The notes: a model not told the origin generated them from the letters alone. A stretch of DNA of 64,000 nucleotides from Paenibacillus sp. MAHUQ-63 (GCF_028765165.1 NZ_JARADB010000003.1:789210-853209); one strand, 5' to 3'; positions 44,348-53,116 are shown, numbered from the stretch's first letter. Program-made: numbers and translations.

Positions 44348-45720
44348 CCTTTCACAAATTCATGTTGGTGGAAGGATACTTTCTCGGCGGCCTCTTGCCA
44401 ATATCGGGCTAGCTGACTGTCCTGCCACTCCGCTTTGGCTGCGGCTATGCGCACCCAACGCCCCCGGCTGTACACCCACCTGCGCTCCGGCAGCATCGTA
44501 AAGATCTCTTCCGGCGTACTTCCGTCCAGAATGACGAAGCTTGCTTCATGGCCTGCCTGTATGCCGGTGCCGGTCAATCCCAGCACCTGGGCGGGAACGT
44601 CGGTGATCATCCGCAGCAGCGTTCGCAGGTCGTCCGGCCTCCCCATATGTGCGGCATAGGAGCCGATTAAGGCGATTTGCAGCAGATCCCCTCTTCCGAA
44701 CGGATGAAACGGATCATGTATATTGTCGGAAGCGACGGCTATCGGAATCCCCGCCTCCCATATTTCCTTCAGCCTCGTTACACCACGCCGCACCGGGAAG
44801 CTGTCATGCCGGCCCTGCAAATACAAATTGACGGCCGGCAGGGAAACAGCCTTCAGACGGGCATCGGCCATCCGGTTGATAATGCCGTGAGCGTCGGCAT
44901 CCGTCATAGAAGCCAGCGCGCATAAATGGTCGACGGTGACCCGTCCTTCGTACCCTTGCGACTTCGTCCTCTCCGCGATATGCAGAACGGTGCGCATCGC
45001 CGGATTATCCGTCTCATCGCAGTGAAGATCGACCGGCACGTCATATTTCTCCGCCAATTTGAACACGTAATCGATATCTTCCTTCGGTGTGATCGACAAA
45101 TGCGGCGCTCCGCCGATGCCGTCCACGCCCATTCTCAAAGCTTCTTCAATCGCCTCCGCATCCAAGCTCATGAAGTTGTAGGGACACATCGGAAACAACT
45201 GAATCGTCACATAGGAAGCGAGAGCTTCCTTCGCTTCCAGCGCAGCCTCAATGGTTCGCAAGGCAACTTCCCGGGATACGCGCAGGTTGAAATCGAGATG
45301 CGTACGAATATGCGTAGTTCCGAAGGATAAGGCCTGCATCGCCGAACGCATGATTCTGGCTTTGATGTCCTGCTTCGTGAAAGCAGGCGATGCCTGCGAA
45401 TAATTGAGCACCGCTTCTTCCAGCGTGCCGCTGCGATTCCCCACCGAAGCGAGCGAGAACGCTTTGTCCAGATGCATGTGAGCGTCGACGAAGCCGGGAA
45501 GCAGCATTTTGCCTTCAAGGTCGATGACCTCAAACATCCCCGCCTTTCCCTGGAACTGCTTCATATTGTCTAGCGAGACGGCTTCGGGAGGGGATGCGGC
45601 TCCATCCTGCCGAATGATCTGCGTCCATACCCCGTCTCGTATCGACAGGCGATACAGCTGCCTCTCATCCTCCATGGGCAATCGAACATTCACGAAATCC
45701 ACATTCGCTACAGCTGTCAA
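44344..45720 (-). CDS. cytosine-deaminase-type amidohydrolase (metal site intact)
   Basis: Protein of 458 residues. AHMHLDKAF (His81, His83), VDLHCDETDNP (His233), TVDHLCAL (His265) and VASDNIHDPFHPFGRGD (Asp332) give a complete CodA/AtzC-type metal site; SDN replaces the HDD of CodA, so the substrate probably differs. AtzC (N-isopropylammelide hydrolase) and creatinine deaminase belong to the same group. TTG start 7 nt after GGAGGGG. Paralogue of the protein at 38346. Confidence 0.85.
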   Translation of the reverse strand: MTAVANVDFVNVRLPMEDERQLYRLSIRDGVWTQIIRQDGAASPPEAVSLDNMKQFQGKAGMFEVIDLEGKMLLPGFVDAHMHLDKAFSLASVGNRSGTLEEAVLNYSQASPAFTKQDIKARIMRSAMQALSFGTTHIRTHLDFNLRVSREVALRTIEAALEAKEALASYVTIQLFPMCPYNFMSLDAEAIEEALRMGVDGIGGAPHLSITPKEDIDYVFKLAEKYDVPVDLHCDETDNPAMRTVLHIAERTKSQGYEGRVTVDHLCALASMTDADAHGIINRMADARLKAVSLPAVNLYLQGRHDSFPVRRGVTRLKEIWEAGIPIAVASDNIHDPFHPFGRGDLLQIALIGSYAAHMGRPDDLRTLLRMITDVPAQVLGLTGTGIQAGHEASFVILDGSTPEEIFTMLPERRWVYSRGRWVRIAAAKAEWQDSQLARYWQEAAEKVSFHQHEFVKG

Positions 45721-45743
45721 CGGCGTCCCCTCCCTGGCTTTTC

Positions 45744-46829
45744 TTATTTTTTAGGTAAAAATTGTGTCGTAAACACCTTGTCAATGCTTTCTGCCGATTT
45801 CAAAACGCCTACATCGACTAATTGCTTTTGAACCTCTTCCCATCGCTCCTTGGTCATGATGCCCGTACCTTTGGCCACCGCATCGCCTCCGAAGACGAAA
45901 TCCATTTCTTTGGCAGCGCTGAATTTCATCATATCAAGGCCCATATCCGGGTTCTTCTCCTGGATGCTCGGGTTGATCTCATCGGAGTGATCCTTGTAGT
46001 AATCCCAGCCTTTGACTGTCGCCTCGACAAAGGCTTTCACCTGGTCCGGATGCTCGGCGATCATTTTCTCCGTTGTGAAGTAGACGCCCGCATAGATGTT
46101 GTACCCGGAATCGGCATTGAGCAGCGTGCCGTATTCAACCTTTTGCTGCTCCAGCGTAAACGGTTCGCTCGTTACGTATCCTTGGGTGAGCGCTGTTTTA
46201 TCGCTAACGAAATTCACTAATTGACCTGTATATTTCATTTCCTGGGCGGTGTCCAGCTTGTATTTCTTCTTCATGAACTGCCAGAAGCTCGCTGTAGAGG
46301 CCACATATACTTTGCGCCCGTTCAGATCGGCGAAATCCTTCACGCCCGAATCTTTGTGGTAGAACAACGCTTGCGGACTCTTCTGCATGGAGGTTGCAAT
46401 CGCGACGATCGGAATGCCTTCCTGTCTGGCAACCAGAATGTCATCTCCGTTGGCCATCCCGAACTGCGCTTTGCCTGAAGCTACGATTTGTGTCGAAGAC
46501 ACCTGCGGTCCGCCCGGCATCAGCGTCATATCGAAGCCCGCTTCCTTGTAATATCCTTTGGCCAGCGCCGCAAAATTCCCGCCGTGTTCCGGCTCGGCGA
46601 ACCAATTGAGCACGAGCGTTGCAGGCACAGCCGCCTTAGGCGCCGTGGATGGGGCGGCCGATGCTGCCGATGCCGTGACCGGTGCTGCGGTCGGCGCTGC
46701 GGCCGGCGATGAAACTGGGGCGCTTCCGCTTCCGCAGGCTGCGAGCAGACTGGAAATCAGGATGAAGCTGACGGACAGGAATACCGGGCGCTTGGCGGCT
46801 GACGGATTCGAAACTTTCAATAATTTCAT
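45744..46829 (-). CDS. NMT1/THI5-like ABC transporter substrate-binding lipoprotein
   Basis: Protein of 361 residues. Type II signal peptide with lipobox LLAAC (Cys at about 32), then a long Ala/Pro/Ser linker (about 36-68) and a periplasmic-binding fold starting LNWFAEPEHGGNFAALAKGYY. WxAEPEHGG is the signature of the NMT1/THI5 group, whose members (ThiY) bind aminopyrimidines. This makes a pyrimidine-like or other N-heterocycle ligand plausible. AGGGGATGTTC before the ATG. A 202-bp gap separates it from the Rieske gene upstream. Confidence 0.87.
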   Translation of the reverse strand: MKLLKVSNPSAAKRPVFLSVSFILISSLLAACGSGSAPVSSPAAAPTAAPVTASAASAAPSTAPKAAVPATLVLNWFAEPEHGGNFAALAKGYYKEAGFDMTLMPGGPQVSSTQIVASGKAQFGMANGDDILVARQEGIPIVAIATSMQKSPQALFYHKDSGVKDFADLNGRKVYVASTASFWQFMKKKYKLDTAQEMKYTGQLVNFVSDKTALTQGYVTSEPFTLEQQKVEYGTLLNADSGYNIYAGVYFTTEKMIAEHPDQVKAFVEATVKGWDYYKDHSDEINPSIQEKNPDMGLDMMKFSAAKEMDFVFGGDAVAKGTGIMTKERWEEVQKQLVDVGVLKSAESIDKVFTTQFLPKK

Positions 46830-47031
46830 ATGAACATCCCCTCCATATTGGTTATTTCTGCAAAGTCCTTGCGTCTTTAGTCAACTATAGAATCGAACGC
46901 CGGCGACCGTCAACGAAGATGCTAACGTTTTGTGTTTAATCACAATAAAAGTACGTCTTCTTATTACTTTTTCAAGATTTATATGTAAATAACGCATTAT
47001 ATATGATATAAACACGAACATTAATCGTTTT

Positions 47032-48027
47032 CTAAATAATTCCCACTTTAACCCCCAACTCGCGCAGCCAACGGCGGTATGCAATGGAGAAACGGTCTAC
47101 TCTGTGGTTGAGCTCCACTTGAAGATCCAACGGAAGCAGCTCGGGCTTCTGCGTTTCGATGACCTTGGCATCCTGATCGAACACCGTATCCTGGAATCGA
47201 ATGAAATTGGCGTCATCCACATCGAACGCATAGTTGCGGGATACGATCATATGAACGATGCATGCTTCCGCCGCAACGGGCAGCACGGTCAGCATGATCC
47301 AGAGCGTCTGGCCGTTGCTCGGGTCCGCCTTGGACAAACGCGCCGATAACGGACGGTAAACTTCTTTCATATACACATAAGTCGTTCCTTCGCTTTTATC
47401 CGAACCTGAGTGGGCGACAGGCTGGAAGATCGGAATGTTCTCGATATATATCCGTTCCTTCTCCTTCACCACCTGGAAATCAGGCAGCTCCGCATAATCG
47501 GGGTGTCCGAGCAAATTTTGATGAACGAACATTAAATGGGCGAAATCCGTGAAATTTTCGATGACCCTCGTTCCCGCTGCCGCCACCTTGTAGGGACCGC
47601 ATGGCAGAGGACGGTAATCCGGGTTGGCGAACTCCTCAAAATGAGGCAATGGCGCCGCGGGCTCGCCGATACACACCCAGATGAAGCCGTACTTTTCCTG
47701 ACAGTGGTACAGCTGCGCTTTCGCTCTTGGCGGAATTTTCTCGCCCCTCGGCTGCGCCGGAATGCATACGCATTGACCGGATGAATCGTACTGCCACCCA
47801 TGGTAAGGGCATACGAGCACATCATTTTGCACCCAACCCTTGGAAAGCATAGCTCCCCGGTGAATGCACAGATCCTGTATGGCGTGGACGCCTTGGCTGG
47901 AGCGGTAGATGGCGACTCTTTCGCCTAAAATAATAACCCCCACCGGCTGATCCTTCAGCTCGGAGGCCAGGTGTACCGCGTGCCAATCATTTTCAAGTAC
48001 CGGATCATGCAGACGTTGTAAGACCAT
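47032..48027 (-). CDS. Rieske non-heme iron oxygenase of the catabolic run
   Basis: Protein of 331 residues. Rieske motif CIHRG (Cys54, His56) with CPYHGW (Cys73, His76); catalytic iron site ENFTDFAHLMFVH with Asp161, His164 and His169. The C-terminal block FIRFQDTVFDQDAKVIETQKPE is typical of the phthalate/vanillate/N-demethylase oxygenases. It would hydroxylate or demethylate the ring or an N-alkyl group. AGGAGGATGATTTG before the ATG. It lies 30 bp downstream of the ATZ/TRZ-type gene. Confidence 0.88.
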   Translation of the reverse strand: MVLQRLHDPVLENDWHAVHLASELKDQPVGVIILGERVAIYRSSQGVHAIQDLCIHRGAMLSKGWVQNDVLVCPYHGWQYDSSGQCVCIPAQPRGEKIPPRAKAQLYHCQEKYGFIWVCIGEPAAPLPHFEEFANPDYRPLPCGPYKVAAAGTRVIENFTDFAHLMFVHQNLLGHPDYAELPDFQVVKEKERIYIENIPIFQPVAHSGSDKSEGTTYVYMKEVYRPLSARLSKADPSNGQTLWIMLTVLPVAAEACIVHMIVSRNYAFDVDDANFIRFQDTVFDQDAKVIETQKPELLPLDLQVELNHRVDRFSIAYRRWLRELGVKVGII

Positions 48028-48057
48028 AACAAATCATCCTCCTCTATTAGTAAGAAA

Positions 48058-49443
48058 TTAATCGATCAGCGCGAAAATCGGATACGATCCCGCCAGCTTG
48101 GCGCGCAGCGTATCGACTCTTGCCTGCGCTCTCTGCAAAATCTCCCTTTCATCGACCTGCGTGCAGCGCCCATGCTCGACAACCACCTGACCGCCGACGA
48201 TAACGAGATCGACGTCGTTGCCGTTCGCATTGTACACAAGCGCCGAAGAGGCCCGGTGTACTGGACTAATGTGCGCCTTCATCATATCGACGGTCACGAC
48301 ATCCGCCTTCTTGCCAGGCTCGAGGCTGCCCAGGTCCGCGCTTCGGCCCACCGCTTTGGAGCCGTTAACCGTGGCCATGCGCAGCACGTCCATCGGCGGC
48401 AGCAGCGTCGCGTCCAGCTCATTCACTTTGTGCAGGCAAGCGGTAAATTTCAGCACCTCCAGATTGTCCTGACAGTTGTTGCTGCCGGGGCCGTCCGTCC
48501 CTAGGGCGACATTAATGCCCATGCGCTGCATGGCGGGAACTCGGGCTACACCGGAAGCTAAATACATGTTGGACACCGGACAATGGATGACGGAAGCGCC
48601 CTTGTCCCGGATCAGCTCCAGCTCGCCGTCATCGAGCCATACCCCGTGCACGACCTGGGTTTGGCTGCCGAGAAGTCCGACTTCGTTCAGCAGCTCCAGA
48701 TTGCGCAATCCGTACCGGGCCATCGTGTTCTCGATCTGCTCGCTCGTTTCCGCTACGTGCACGTGGGTAATGAGCTTGCGGTCCCGGCTGAACACCGCCG
48801 CCCGCTCCAAATAGCCACGGGAGCAGCCATAGAGATTGAGCGGGCCTAGCGCAATGCTGATTCTGCCGGAAGCGGCTCCTTCCCATTCGTCCAGCAAGCG
48901 GTCCGTGCCGCCGAATATTTGCTCCTCGGTCTCCCGCAGCCGAACCTCACCGGACATATCGGAGCCGCCTCTGGCCAGATGCCCGCGAATGCCGGAGTCC
49001 GCCATCGCCCGCAGCACGCCGGCATCATTTTCCGGAAACGTATGAATGTAGTGATGATCCATGATGTAGGTGGCGCCTGACTTCAGATTCTCTATACAGC
49101 CGATTAATGCGGCCAAATAAAAATCCTCCGGCTCCATCGCCAGACTCATCGGCCAGATGATCTCTTTCAGCCACTGGGCTAGCGGGGAATGGTCGGACAC
49201 GCCTCTCATGAACGTTTGGAACAGATGGGTATGACCATTGACGATGCCCGGAATGACAACTTTGCCTGCAGCGTCATATCGGTAGTCGGCTTGCGATTTC
49301 AAGCGGTCGAGACGGTCGTCCGGAGACCAGGCTCCCACCTCGACAATCACATCGTGTTCGATATACACATAGCCCTTCTGAAAAATTTGATTAGCCGCAT
49401 TCATCGTCAAAATCGTGCCATTGTAAATCAGTTTGGCGCTCAT
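48058..49443 (-). CDS. ATZ/TRZ-type amidohydrolase (aminohydrolase)
   Basis: Protein of 461 residues. NGHTHLFQTFMRG (His71, His73), ITHVHVAET, VVHGVWLDDGEL and GTDGPGSNN are the four metal and catalytic blocks of the ATZ/TRZ/guanine-deaminase group, whose members deaminate or dechlorinate purines, pterins and triazines. The closest types by eye are 8-oxoguanine deaminase and MtaD/AtzB-like enzymes. Start MSAKLIYNG after GGTGGTAAACGG; the 27-residue upstream extension looks non-coding. First gene of the run. Confidence 0.87.
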   Translation of the reverse strand: MSAKLIYNGTILTMNAANQIFQKGYVYIEHDVIVEVGAWSPDDRLDRLKSQADYRYDAAGKVVIPGIVNGHTHLFQTFMRGVSDHSPLAQWLKEIIWPMSLAMEPEDFYLAALIGCIENLKSGATYIMDHHYIHTFPENDAGVLRAMADSGIRGHLARGGSDMSGEVRLRETEEQIFGGTDRLLDEWEGAASGRISIALGPLNLYGCSRGYLERAAVFSRDRKLITHVHVAETSEQIENTMARYGLRNLELLNEVGLLGSQTQVVHGVWLDDGELELIRDKGASVIHCPVSNMYLASGVARVPAMQRMGINVALGTDGPGSNNCQDNLEVLKFTACLHKVNELDATLLPPMDVLRMATVNGSKAVGRSADLGSLEPGKKADVVTVDMMKAHISPVHRASSALVYNANGNDVDLVIVGGQVVVEHGRCTQVDEREILQRAQARVDTLRAKLAGSYPIFALID

Positions 49444-49720
49444 CCGTTTACCACCGTCTTTCCATATGTTATTTTTTATTACATTGTTCAAAAATTTATT
49501 CTTATGTGTTATGTTAATTAACATGATTATAGAAGCGACAATCCATCGCCGTCAAACCGGTTTGTAAATGAAAACAATACAAGTCGTAACGTTTATGGCA
49601 CTTTTACAGAATAATTGATTAACAGTTTCGAGAATTCTTACCAACCGCCGCTCAAATTTCATTGTTTTCACGGTTTTGTAACCAAGTGTATATATTTTCT
49701 ATGTAAGGAGTTGTTACATC
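49444..49720. promoter_or_regulatory. divergent promoter region of the catabolic run and its regulator
   Basis: 277-bp AT-rich gap between the ATZ/TRZ-type gene and the Lrp/AsnC gene. A-tract-rich with TTATTCTTATGTGTTATGTTA near 49500; no perfect long palindrome was found. Lrp sites are degenerate, so none is claimed. Confidence 0.5.
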
Positions 49721-50179
49721 GTGGACCTACCTCACCTCGATCAAGTCGATCAGGAAATCATTAAACTGCTGCATGAAAACGGCCGGCTCTCCTATGCCAA
49801 AATCGGTAAAATGCTCAATCTCTCACGCGTTGCCATTCAGAAAAGAGTCGAGAATCTCATCGACAACGAGGTCATCGAGAACTTCACGATTCGTCTGAAT
49901 GCGACGAAGCTGGGCAAAGTGGTCAGCGCCTTTTTCGAAGTCGAGGTGGAGCCGCGCTTTGCCGAAGAGGTAGGGAACGCGCTTGCGGAGGACGCCAACG
50001 TCATCTCGATTTATCAGATGACCGGAACCAGCTCCCTGCACATGCATGCTCTGCTGAAGGACGATGCGGCGCTGGAGGATTTTCTGTACCGGCATATTTA
50101 CAAGCTGAACGGGGTCGTTCGCGTGAATACGCAGGTTGTGATCAAGCGCTTCAAGCAGGGGACGGGGTTGGAGTTGTAG
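49721..50179 (+). CDS. Lrp/AsnC-family regulator
   Basis: Protein of 152 residues. N-terminal helix-turn-helix: LDQVDQEIIKLLHENGRLSYAKIGKMLNLSRVAIQKRVENL (about 5-46), then an RAM ligand domain with ISIYQMTGTSSLHMHALLKDD. GTG start 8-9 nt after AAGGAG. Divergent from the catabolic run, which it most likely controls in response to a pathway intermediate or amino acid. Confidence 0.9.
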   Translation: MDLPHLDQVDQEIIKLLHENGRLSYAKIGKMLNLSRVAIQKRVENLIDNEVIENFTIRLNATKLGKVVSAFFEVEVEPRFAEEVGNALAEDANVISIYQMTGTSSLHMHALLKDDAALEDFLYRHIYKLNGVVRVNTQVVIKRFKQGTGLEL

Positions 50180-50194
50180 CTTGCACCAGAGCAT

Positions 50195-50224
50195 AAAAAA
50201 AGCCGCCAGGCTCTCCTGGCGGCT
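50195..50224 (-). terminator. terminator between converging genes
   Basis: Perfect 10-bp hairpin AGCCGCCAGG / CCTGGCGGCT with a CTCT loop. On the minus strand it is followed by a T-run (complement of 50195-50200), serving the decayed YhaM-like gene; it also ends the Lrp gene's transcript. Confidence 0.8.
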
Positions 50225-50229
50225 TCCAA

Positions 50230-50960
50230 CTATAAGTTCAAACGATACATTGCCTTATTTTCCAATCCGCGAATCATCGACGTCCAAGCATCCGTCTCCG
50301 GCGTTACCTGCAACACATCCTCAACCATCTGCACTTCGCATCCATCGAGTCGATATAAGCAGGGCGACGGCCTCCGGAATCTGCGGCGGCACCGGGCTCC
50401 CCCACTCCGGCAAGTTGTGATGGGACAGCATGATGTGCTGCAGTCCGATCACCACGTCGGACTGCAGATCCAGCCCATGGTGCAGAGCCGCTTCCGTGAT
50501 CCAGTTCGACGCCATCGAGATATGGCCAAGCAGCTTGCCCTGCACGCTGTATTCCGCGACGATGCCCAACTGGGCGATCATCTCTTCCGGCTTAGCGATA
50601 TCGTGCAGAATGATGCCCGCTTTAATCAGATTCGGATCAGGAACGAACGCTGCTTGCAAATGAACTCGCCGATTTCCAGCATGCGCACAATGTGATACTC
50701 AAGACCTGCGAAATACGCATGATGATGCGTTTTGGCGGCCGGATAATGGCTCAGCTTCTCCCCTGCCTTGTTCATACAGAAAGAGACGATCGATTTCACC
50801 GCCTCATTCGTAATGCTTGCCATAACGCCATTTATCGTATGAATGAGATCCATCGGACTAACCGGTGCCGCACGGATGAACTCCGTCATCTGGACGCCGT
50901 CCTCCGGCAGCACCTTACGGATTCTCACGACTTTGACCTGCAGTTTAGGCTGCCGTGGTA
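50230..50960 (-). pseudogene. YhaM-like 3'-5' exoribonuclease remnant with frameshifts
   Basis: Read across frames it gives a YhaM-type HD-domain region: VRIRKVLPEDGVQMTEF, KTHHHAYFAGLEYHIVRMLE (first His of the HD site), then after a frameshift near 50645 LIKAGIILHDIAK (the HD pair) and LQHIMLSHHNLPEWGSPVPP, then after another near 50345 QMVEDVLQVTPETDAW and a stop at 50230. The N-terminal OB-fold domain of YhaM is absent; the frame is closed by a stop at about 50962, where a fragment of the dispersed repeat lies. Confidence 0.75.
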
Positions 50961-50965
50961 TCTCT

Positions 50966-50990
50966 ATTCAGCTATCGTTCCCCGTCCCTC
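50966..50990 (+). repeat. dispersed hairpin repeat, copy 9 (right box only)
   Basis: CAGCTATCGTTCCCCGTCCC matches the 3' box. It marks the truncation point of the YhaM-like gene. Confidence 0.5.
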
Positions 50991-50999
50991 GGTTTTAAG

Positions 51000-51346
51000 G
51001 GTTTATCTCACATATACTCACTCATTCGCAGGACTTCATCACCTTTGATCTGATCAATCTTAGGGTAGAGCACAGTTGAACCCGGTTGAGGTGGCGGGCT
51101 GGGCATGCGGAAATAGAGGACTATCAGGAAATATTCCCCAATTATCTTCTACTGCACGCATACTCCACTAATCCCTTGGCGTTCACCCTCCCATGACTCT
51201 ACGGGTCACTACCCTTACAATCCTTCGCTATACTTGTCCAAGGTGTGGAGACCGATCGCGTTTAGCGGATGGGTCTTAGCCCTTAAGGGGAACGAATTCG
51301 GTCCTCCGTGCTTCCTTTGTGAAATCCCGGGAATGTCGGAATTGTA
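51000..51346. other. decayed stretch, unassigned
   Basis: No convincing gene. On the minus strand about 51110-51010 reads PQPGSTVLYPKIDQIKGDEV and then a stop, a protein-like 3' end without an upstream part. The rest (51120-51340) has no clear coding character. Confidence 0.35.
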
Positions 51347-51562
51347 TTGTCCGGTATACGTAATTATGCTCCAAACCTGCACAATGAGTTGAAAGAAAAA
51401 GGTGTATTTGTCGGTCATCTCTCCATCGGAACCATGACTCAACCCGGAACTCCTGGAGACCCAGAGCTCATTGCAGATACTTGGTATAACCTATACGAGA
51501 AAAAAGATCACTTTGAAGAAATATTCCCTCAAGGTTTTGACCCGTCTAAACTCCCTATTTAA
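51347..51562 (+). pseudogene. 3' fragment of a short-chain dehydrogenase gene
   Basis: Frame of 71 codons reading IRNYAPNLHNELKEKGVFVG, then HLSIGTMTQPGTPGDPELIA and DTWYNLYEKKDHFEEIFP. This matches the C-terminal third of SDR proteins (the helix after the active site, then the substrate loop with PGT). The Rossmann domain and the YxxxK site are missing and no ribosome site is present, so it is a truncated relic. Confidence 0.65.
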
Positions 51563-51586
51563 TTGCAAAGAAGAGAGATAAAATGG

Positions 51587-51638
51587 TACCCATACACTGG
51601 ACACTTAGAAAAAAGTGTTTGGTGTATGGGTATCTTTT
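51587..51638 (+). terminator. terminator after the SDR relic
   Basis: Perfect 11-bp stem TACCCATACAC / GTGTATGGGTA with an inner ACACTT/AAGTGT stem, followed by TCTTTTTG. Confidence 0.8.
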
Positions 51639-51682
51639 TGCAAACCATATAATAGCTCTGAATTAAACATAATTCATTAACG

Positions 51683-51710
51683 TAATCTGACCGTTAGCGT
51701 AGTGACGTCA
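51683..51710 (+). repeat. dispersed hairpin repeat, copy 10 (left box only)
   Basis: GTAATCTGACCGTTAGCGTA matches the 5' box; the right part is lost. Confidence 0.5.
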
Positions 51711-51835
51711 GTCAACGATAATACACGATTGGATCCATTACCGCACTAAGATCAGTGTGCGAACGTCGTGCAAATAAGTTAGTAATAACTTTTATCCGGT
51801 TACTTAAAGGTGAATGAAGTTTAATCAAATCGCCA

Positions 51836-51870
51836 TAAAAAACGGCGCCTGCCTTAGGCAAGCGCCGTTC
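51836..51870 (-). terminator. terminator after the unidentified gene at 51874
   Basis: Minus-strand hairpin AACGGCGCTTGCC / GGCAGGCGCCGTT with one bulge, followed by TTTTTTATGG. Confidence 0.8.
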
Positions 51871-51873
51871 AAC

Positions 51874-52272
51874 TTACTCATCACCGATAGGCTCACATTG
51901 GACCTCTGTAAACAAATTCAGCGGAAACAACGTGGACACACTGCCGCGTGACTGTATTAACTCTACGAAGTTGCGACCGACTTGCACAAGCTGCCCTCCG
52001 ATTTCGCCCAGATCCTCAGCCCTCGCATTCACATTGAACGGCAGGAGTGGCCTCCCCCGCACCGGCAGCAAGATATAGAATGATGTTGCAAACGGCACCC
52101 GCAAGGACCCCACTGTGAAACCACTCGCTGAGTTGTTTGATAACACTCCTGTTGTCCGGATTAAACCGGGAGTAACGACTGTAACGATCTTGCCGACAAA
52201 CGGGGCAAGTCGAGCCGCCAGAGTTATCGGTTTTGGGAGTGGGCAGCCGGAAATGTTTCTGCGCATAGCCAT
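51874..52272 (-). CDS. protein of unknown function
   Basis: Protein of about 132 residues, MAMRRNISGCPLP start after AAAGGATGAG. It contains hydrophobic strands (VGKIVTVVTPGLIRTTGVL, FATSFYILLPVRG) and ends GGQLVQVGRNFVELIQSRGSVSTLFPLNLFTEVQCE. No signal peptide or membrane helix. The strand-rich pattern with VQVGRNFVEL recalls small Sm-like or spore-associated proteins, but I do not recognise it. It has its own strong terminator. Confidence 0.6.
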   Translation of the reverse strand: MAMRRNISGCPLPKPITLAARLAPFVGKIVTVVTPGLIRTTGVLSNNSASGFTVGSLRVPFATSFYILLPVRGRPLLPFNVNARAEDLGEIGGQLVQVGRNFVELIQSRGSVSTLFPLNLFTEVQCEPIGDE

Positions 52273-52344
52273 CTCATCCTTTCGGTTATTTTTCCTATAA
52301 AGGATATGCGGCCGCTCCCCCACCCGATTGGACGTTCTGTTGTT

Positions 52345-52420
52345 GAATCTGCCTATTACTTCAACAGGCTATCCTCAGTGACAGCTGCCAGATGAGATGA
52401 AGCTATCGTGTCCCGTTAGA
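52345..52420 (+). repeat. dispersed hairpin repeat, copy 11
   Basis: 5' box GAATCTGCCTATTACTTCAA; no clear hairpin in the middle; 3' box CTATCGTGTCCCGTTAGATT. The TTA in the 3' box at 52416-52418 is the stop of a short minus-strand frame. Confidence 0.7.
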
Positions 52421-52599
52421 TTCCTGTAGATGGATAAATTTCAGCTTTGTAAAAAAACGAGCGCCTCGGTACGATGGGGTTACGCAAAAGGTTATTCAAT
52501 GATCCCAGTTTGATGTCGCTATACATTACTTTGTTGGTATTAAGACCACCGATCCATTTCATTATTCGATCATACCATCCTCCCCCGTCACAGACTAGC

Positions 52600-52635
52600 A
52601 AAAGAGAAGCCGCCGGGTAGACGAACTTCTCTTTT
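52600..52635. terminator. bidirectional terminator after the GlcG/HbpS gene
   Basis: AAAAGAGAAG (52600-52609) and CTTCTCTTTT (52626-52635) form a 10-bp stem with T-runs on both strands. Confidence 0.75.
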
Positions 52636-52663
52636 GTACTGCTATTCTATTCCTACTACGGGT

Positions 52664-53116
52664 TTACCAAAACGTCCGGGCGGTACCCTTGGGAGGATTA
52701 GCATGCATAGCGGCGAAGGCATGAACGGCGGCATTGGCCACTTCCATGTCTTGCGCCATGGTACCCCCGGCGACGCCGATGCCGCCAACGATCATACCTT
52801 CACGGACGAGTGGGATGCCGCCTCCTAAGATGGTGACCCTTCCTTGGTTCGTCGTGTTGACCCCATAGTGTTGACCGCCGGGGAGCGCCGACTGAGCTAA
52901 GTTAGCCGTGGGCATTTGCATGGCTACACTCGTCCAGGCCTTCCCCTTGGAGATTTCGATCCCGGCGATCCGGGCATGATCCATCCGGTGGAAGGCGACC
53001 AAGTTAGCCCCGGCGTCGACGATTGCAATATCGAAGGCGAGTCCCATTTGACGGGCTTTCTGTTCCGCAACCGCGAGCAGTTGTTTGGCAATTTCCAATG
53101 TAAGCAAATCATTCAC
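52664..53116 (-). CDS. GlcG/HbpS (DUF336) family protein
   Basis: Protein of 150 residues. LGLAFDIAIVDAGANLVAFHRMD, SKGKAWTSVAM and the glycine-rich GRVTILGGGIPLV, MIVGGIGVAGGTMAQD are the family signature. HbpS-type proteins bind haem or corrinoids, and GlcG-type proteins occur with glycolate or propanediol operons; no signal peptide here. AAGGAG before the ATG. A single gene, so the role is open. Confidence 0.85.
   Translation of the reverse strand: MNDLLTLEIAKQLLAVAEQKARQMGLAFDIAIVDAGANLVAFHRMDHARIAGIEISKGKAWTSVAMQMPTANLAQSALPGGQHYGVNTTNQGRVTILGGGIPLVREGMIVGGIGVAGGTMAQDMEVANAAVHAFAAMHANPPKGTARTFW

Noticed and set aside
46830..47031. TPP riboswitch upstream of the NMT1/THI5-type binding protein
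   Set aside because: I looked for the conserved CUGAGA and the matching distal motif and found neither in the 202-bp gap.
51000..51346. rRNA or group II intron fragment
   Set aside because: The sequence briefly suggested structured RNA, but no domain V motif or conserved rRNA block could be found.
52416..52601. 61-codon minus-strand frame ending in repeat copy 11
   Set aside because: No ribosome site at its start; at best a gene fragment whose stop is supplied by the repeat.
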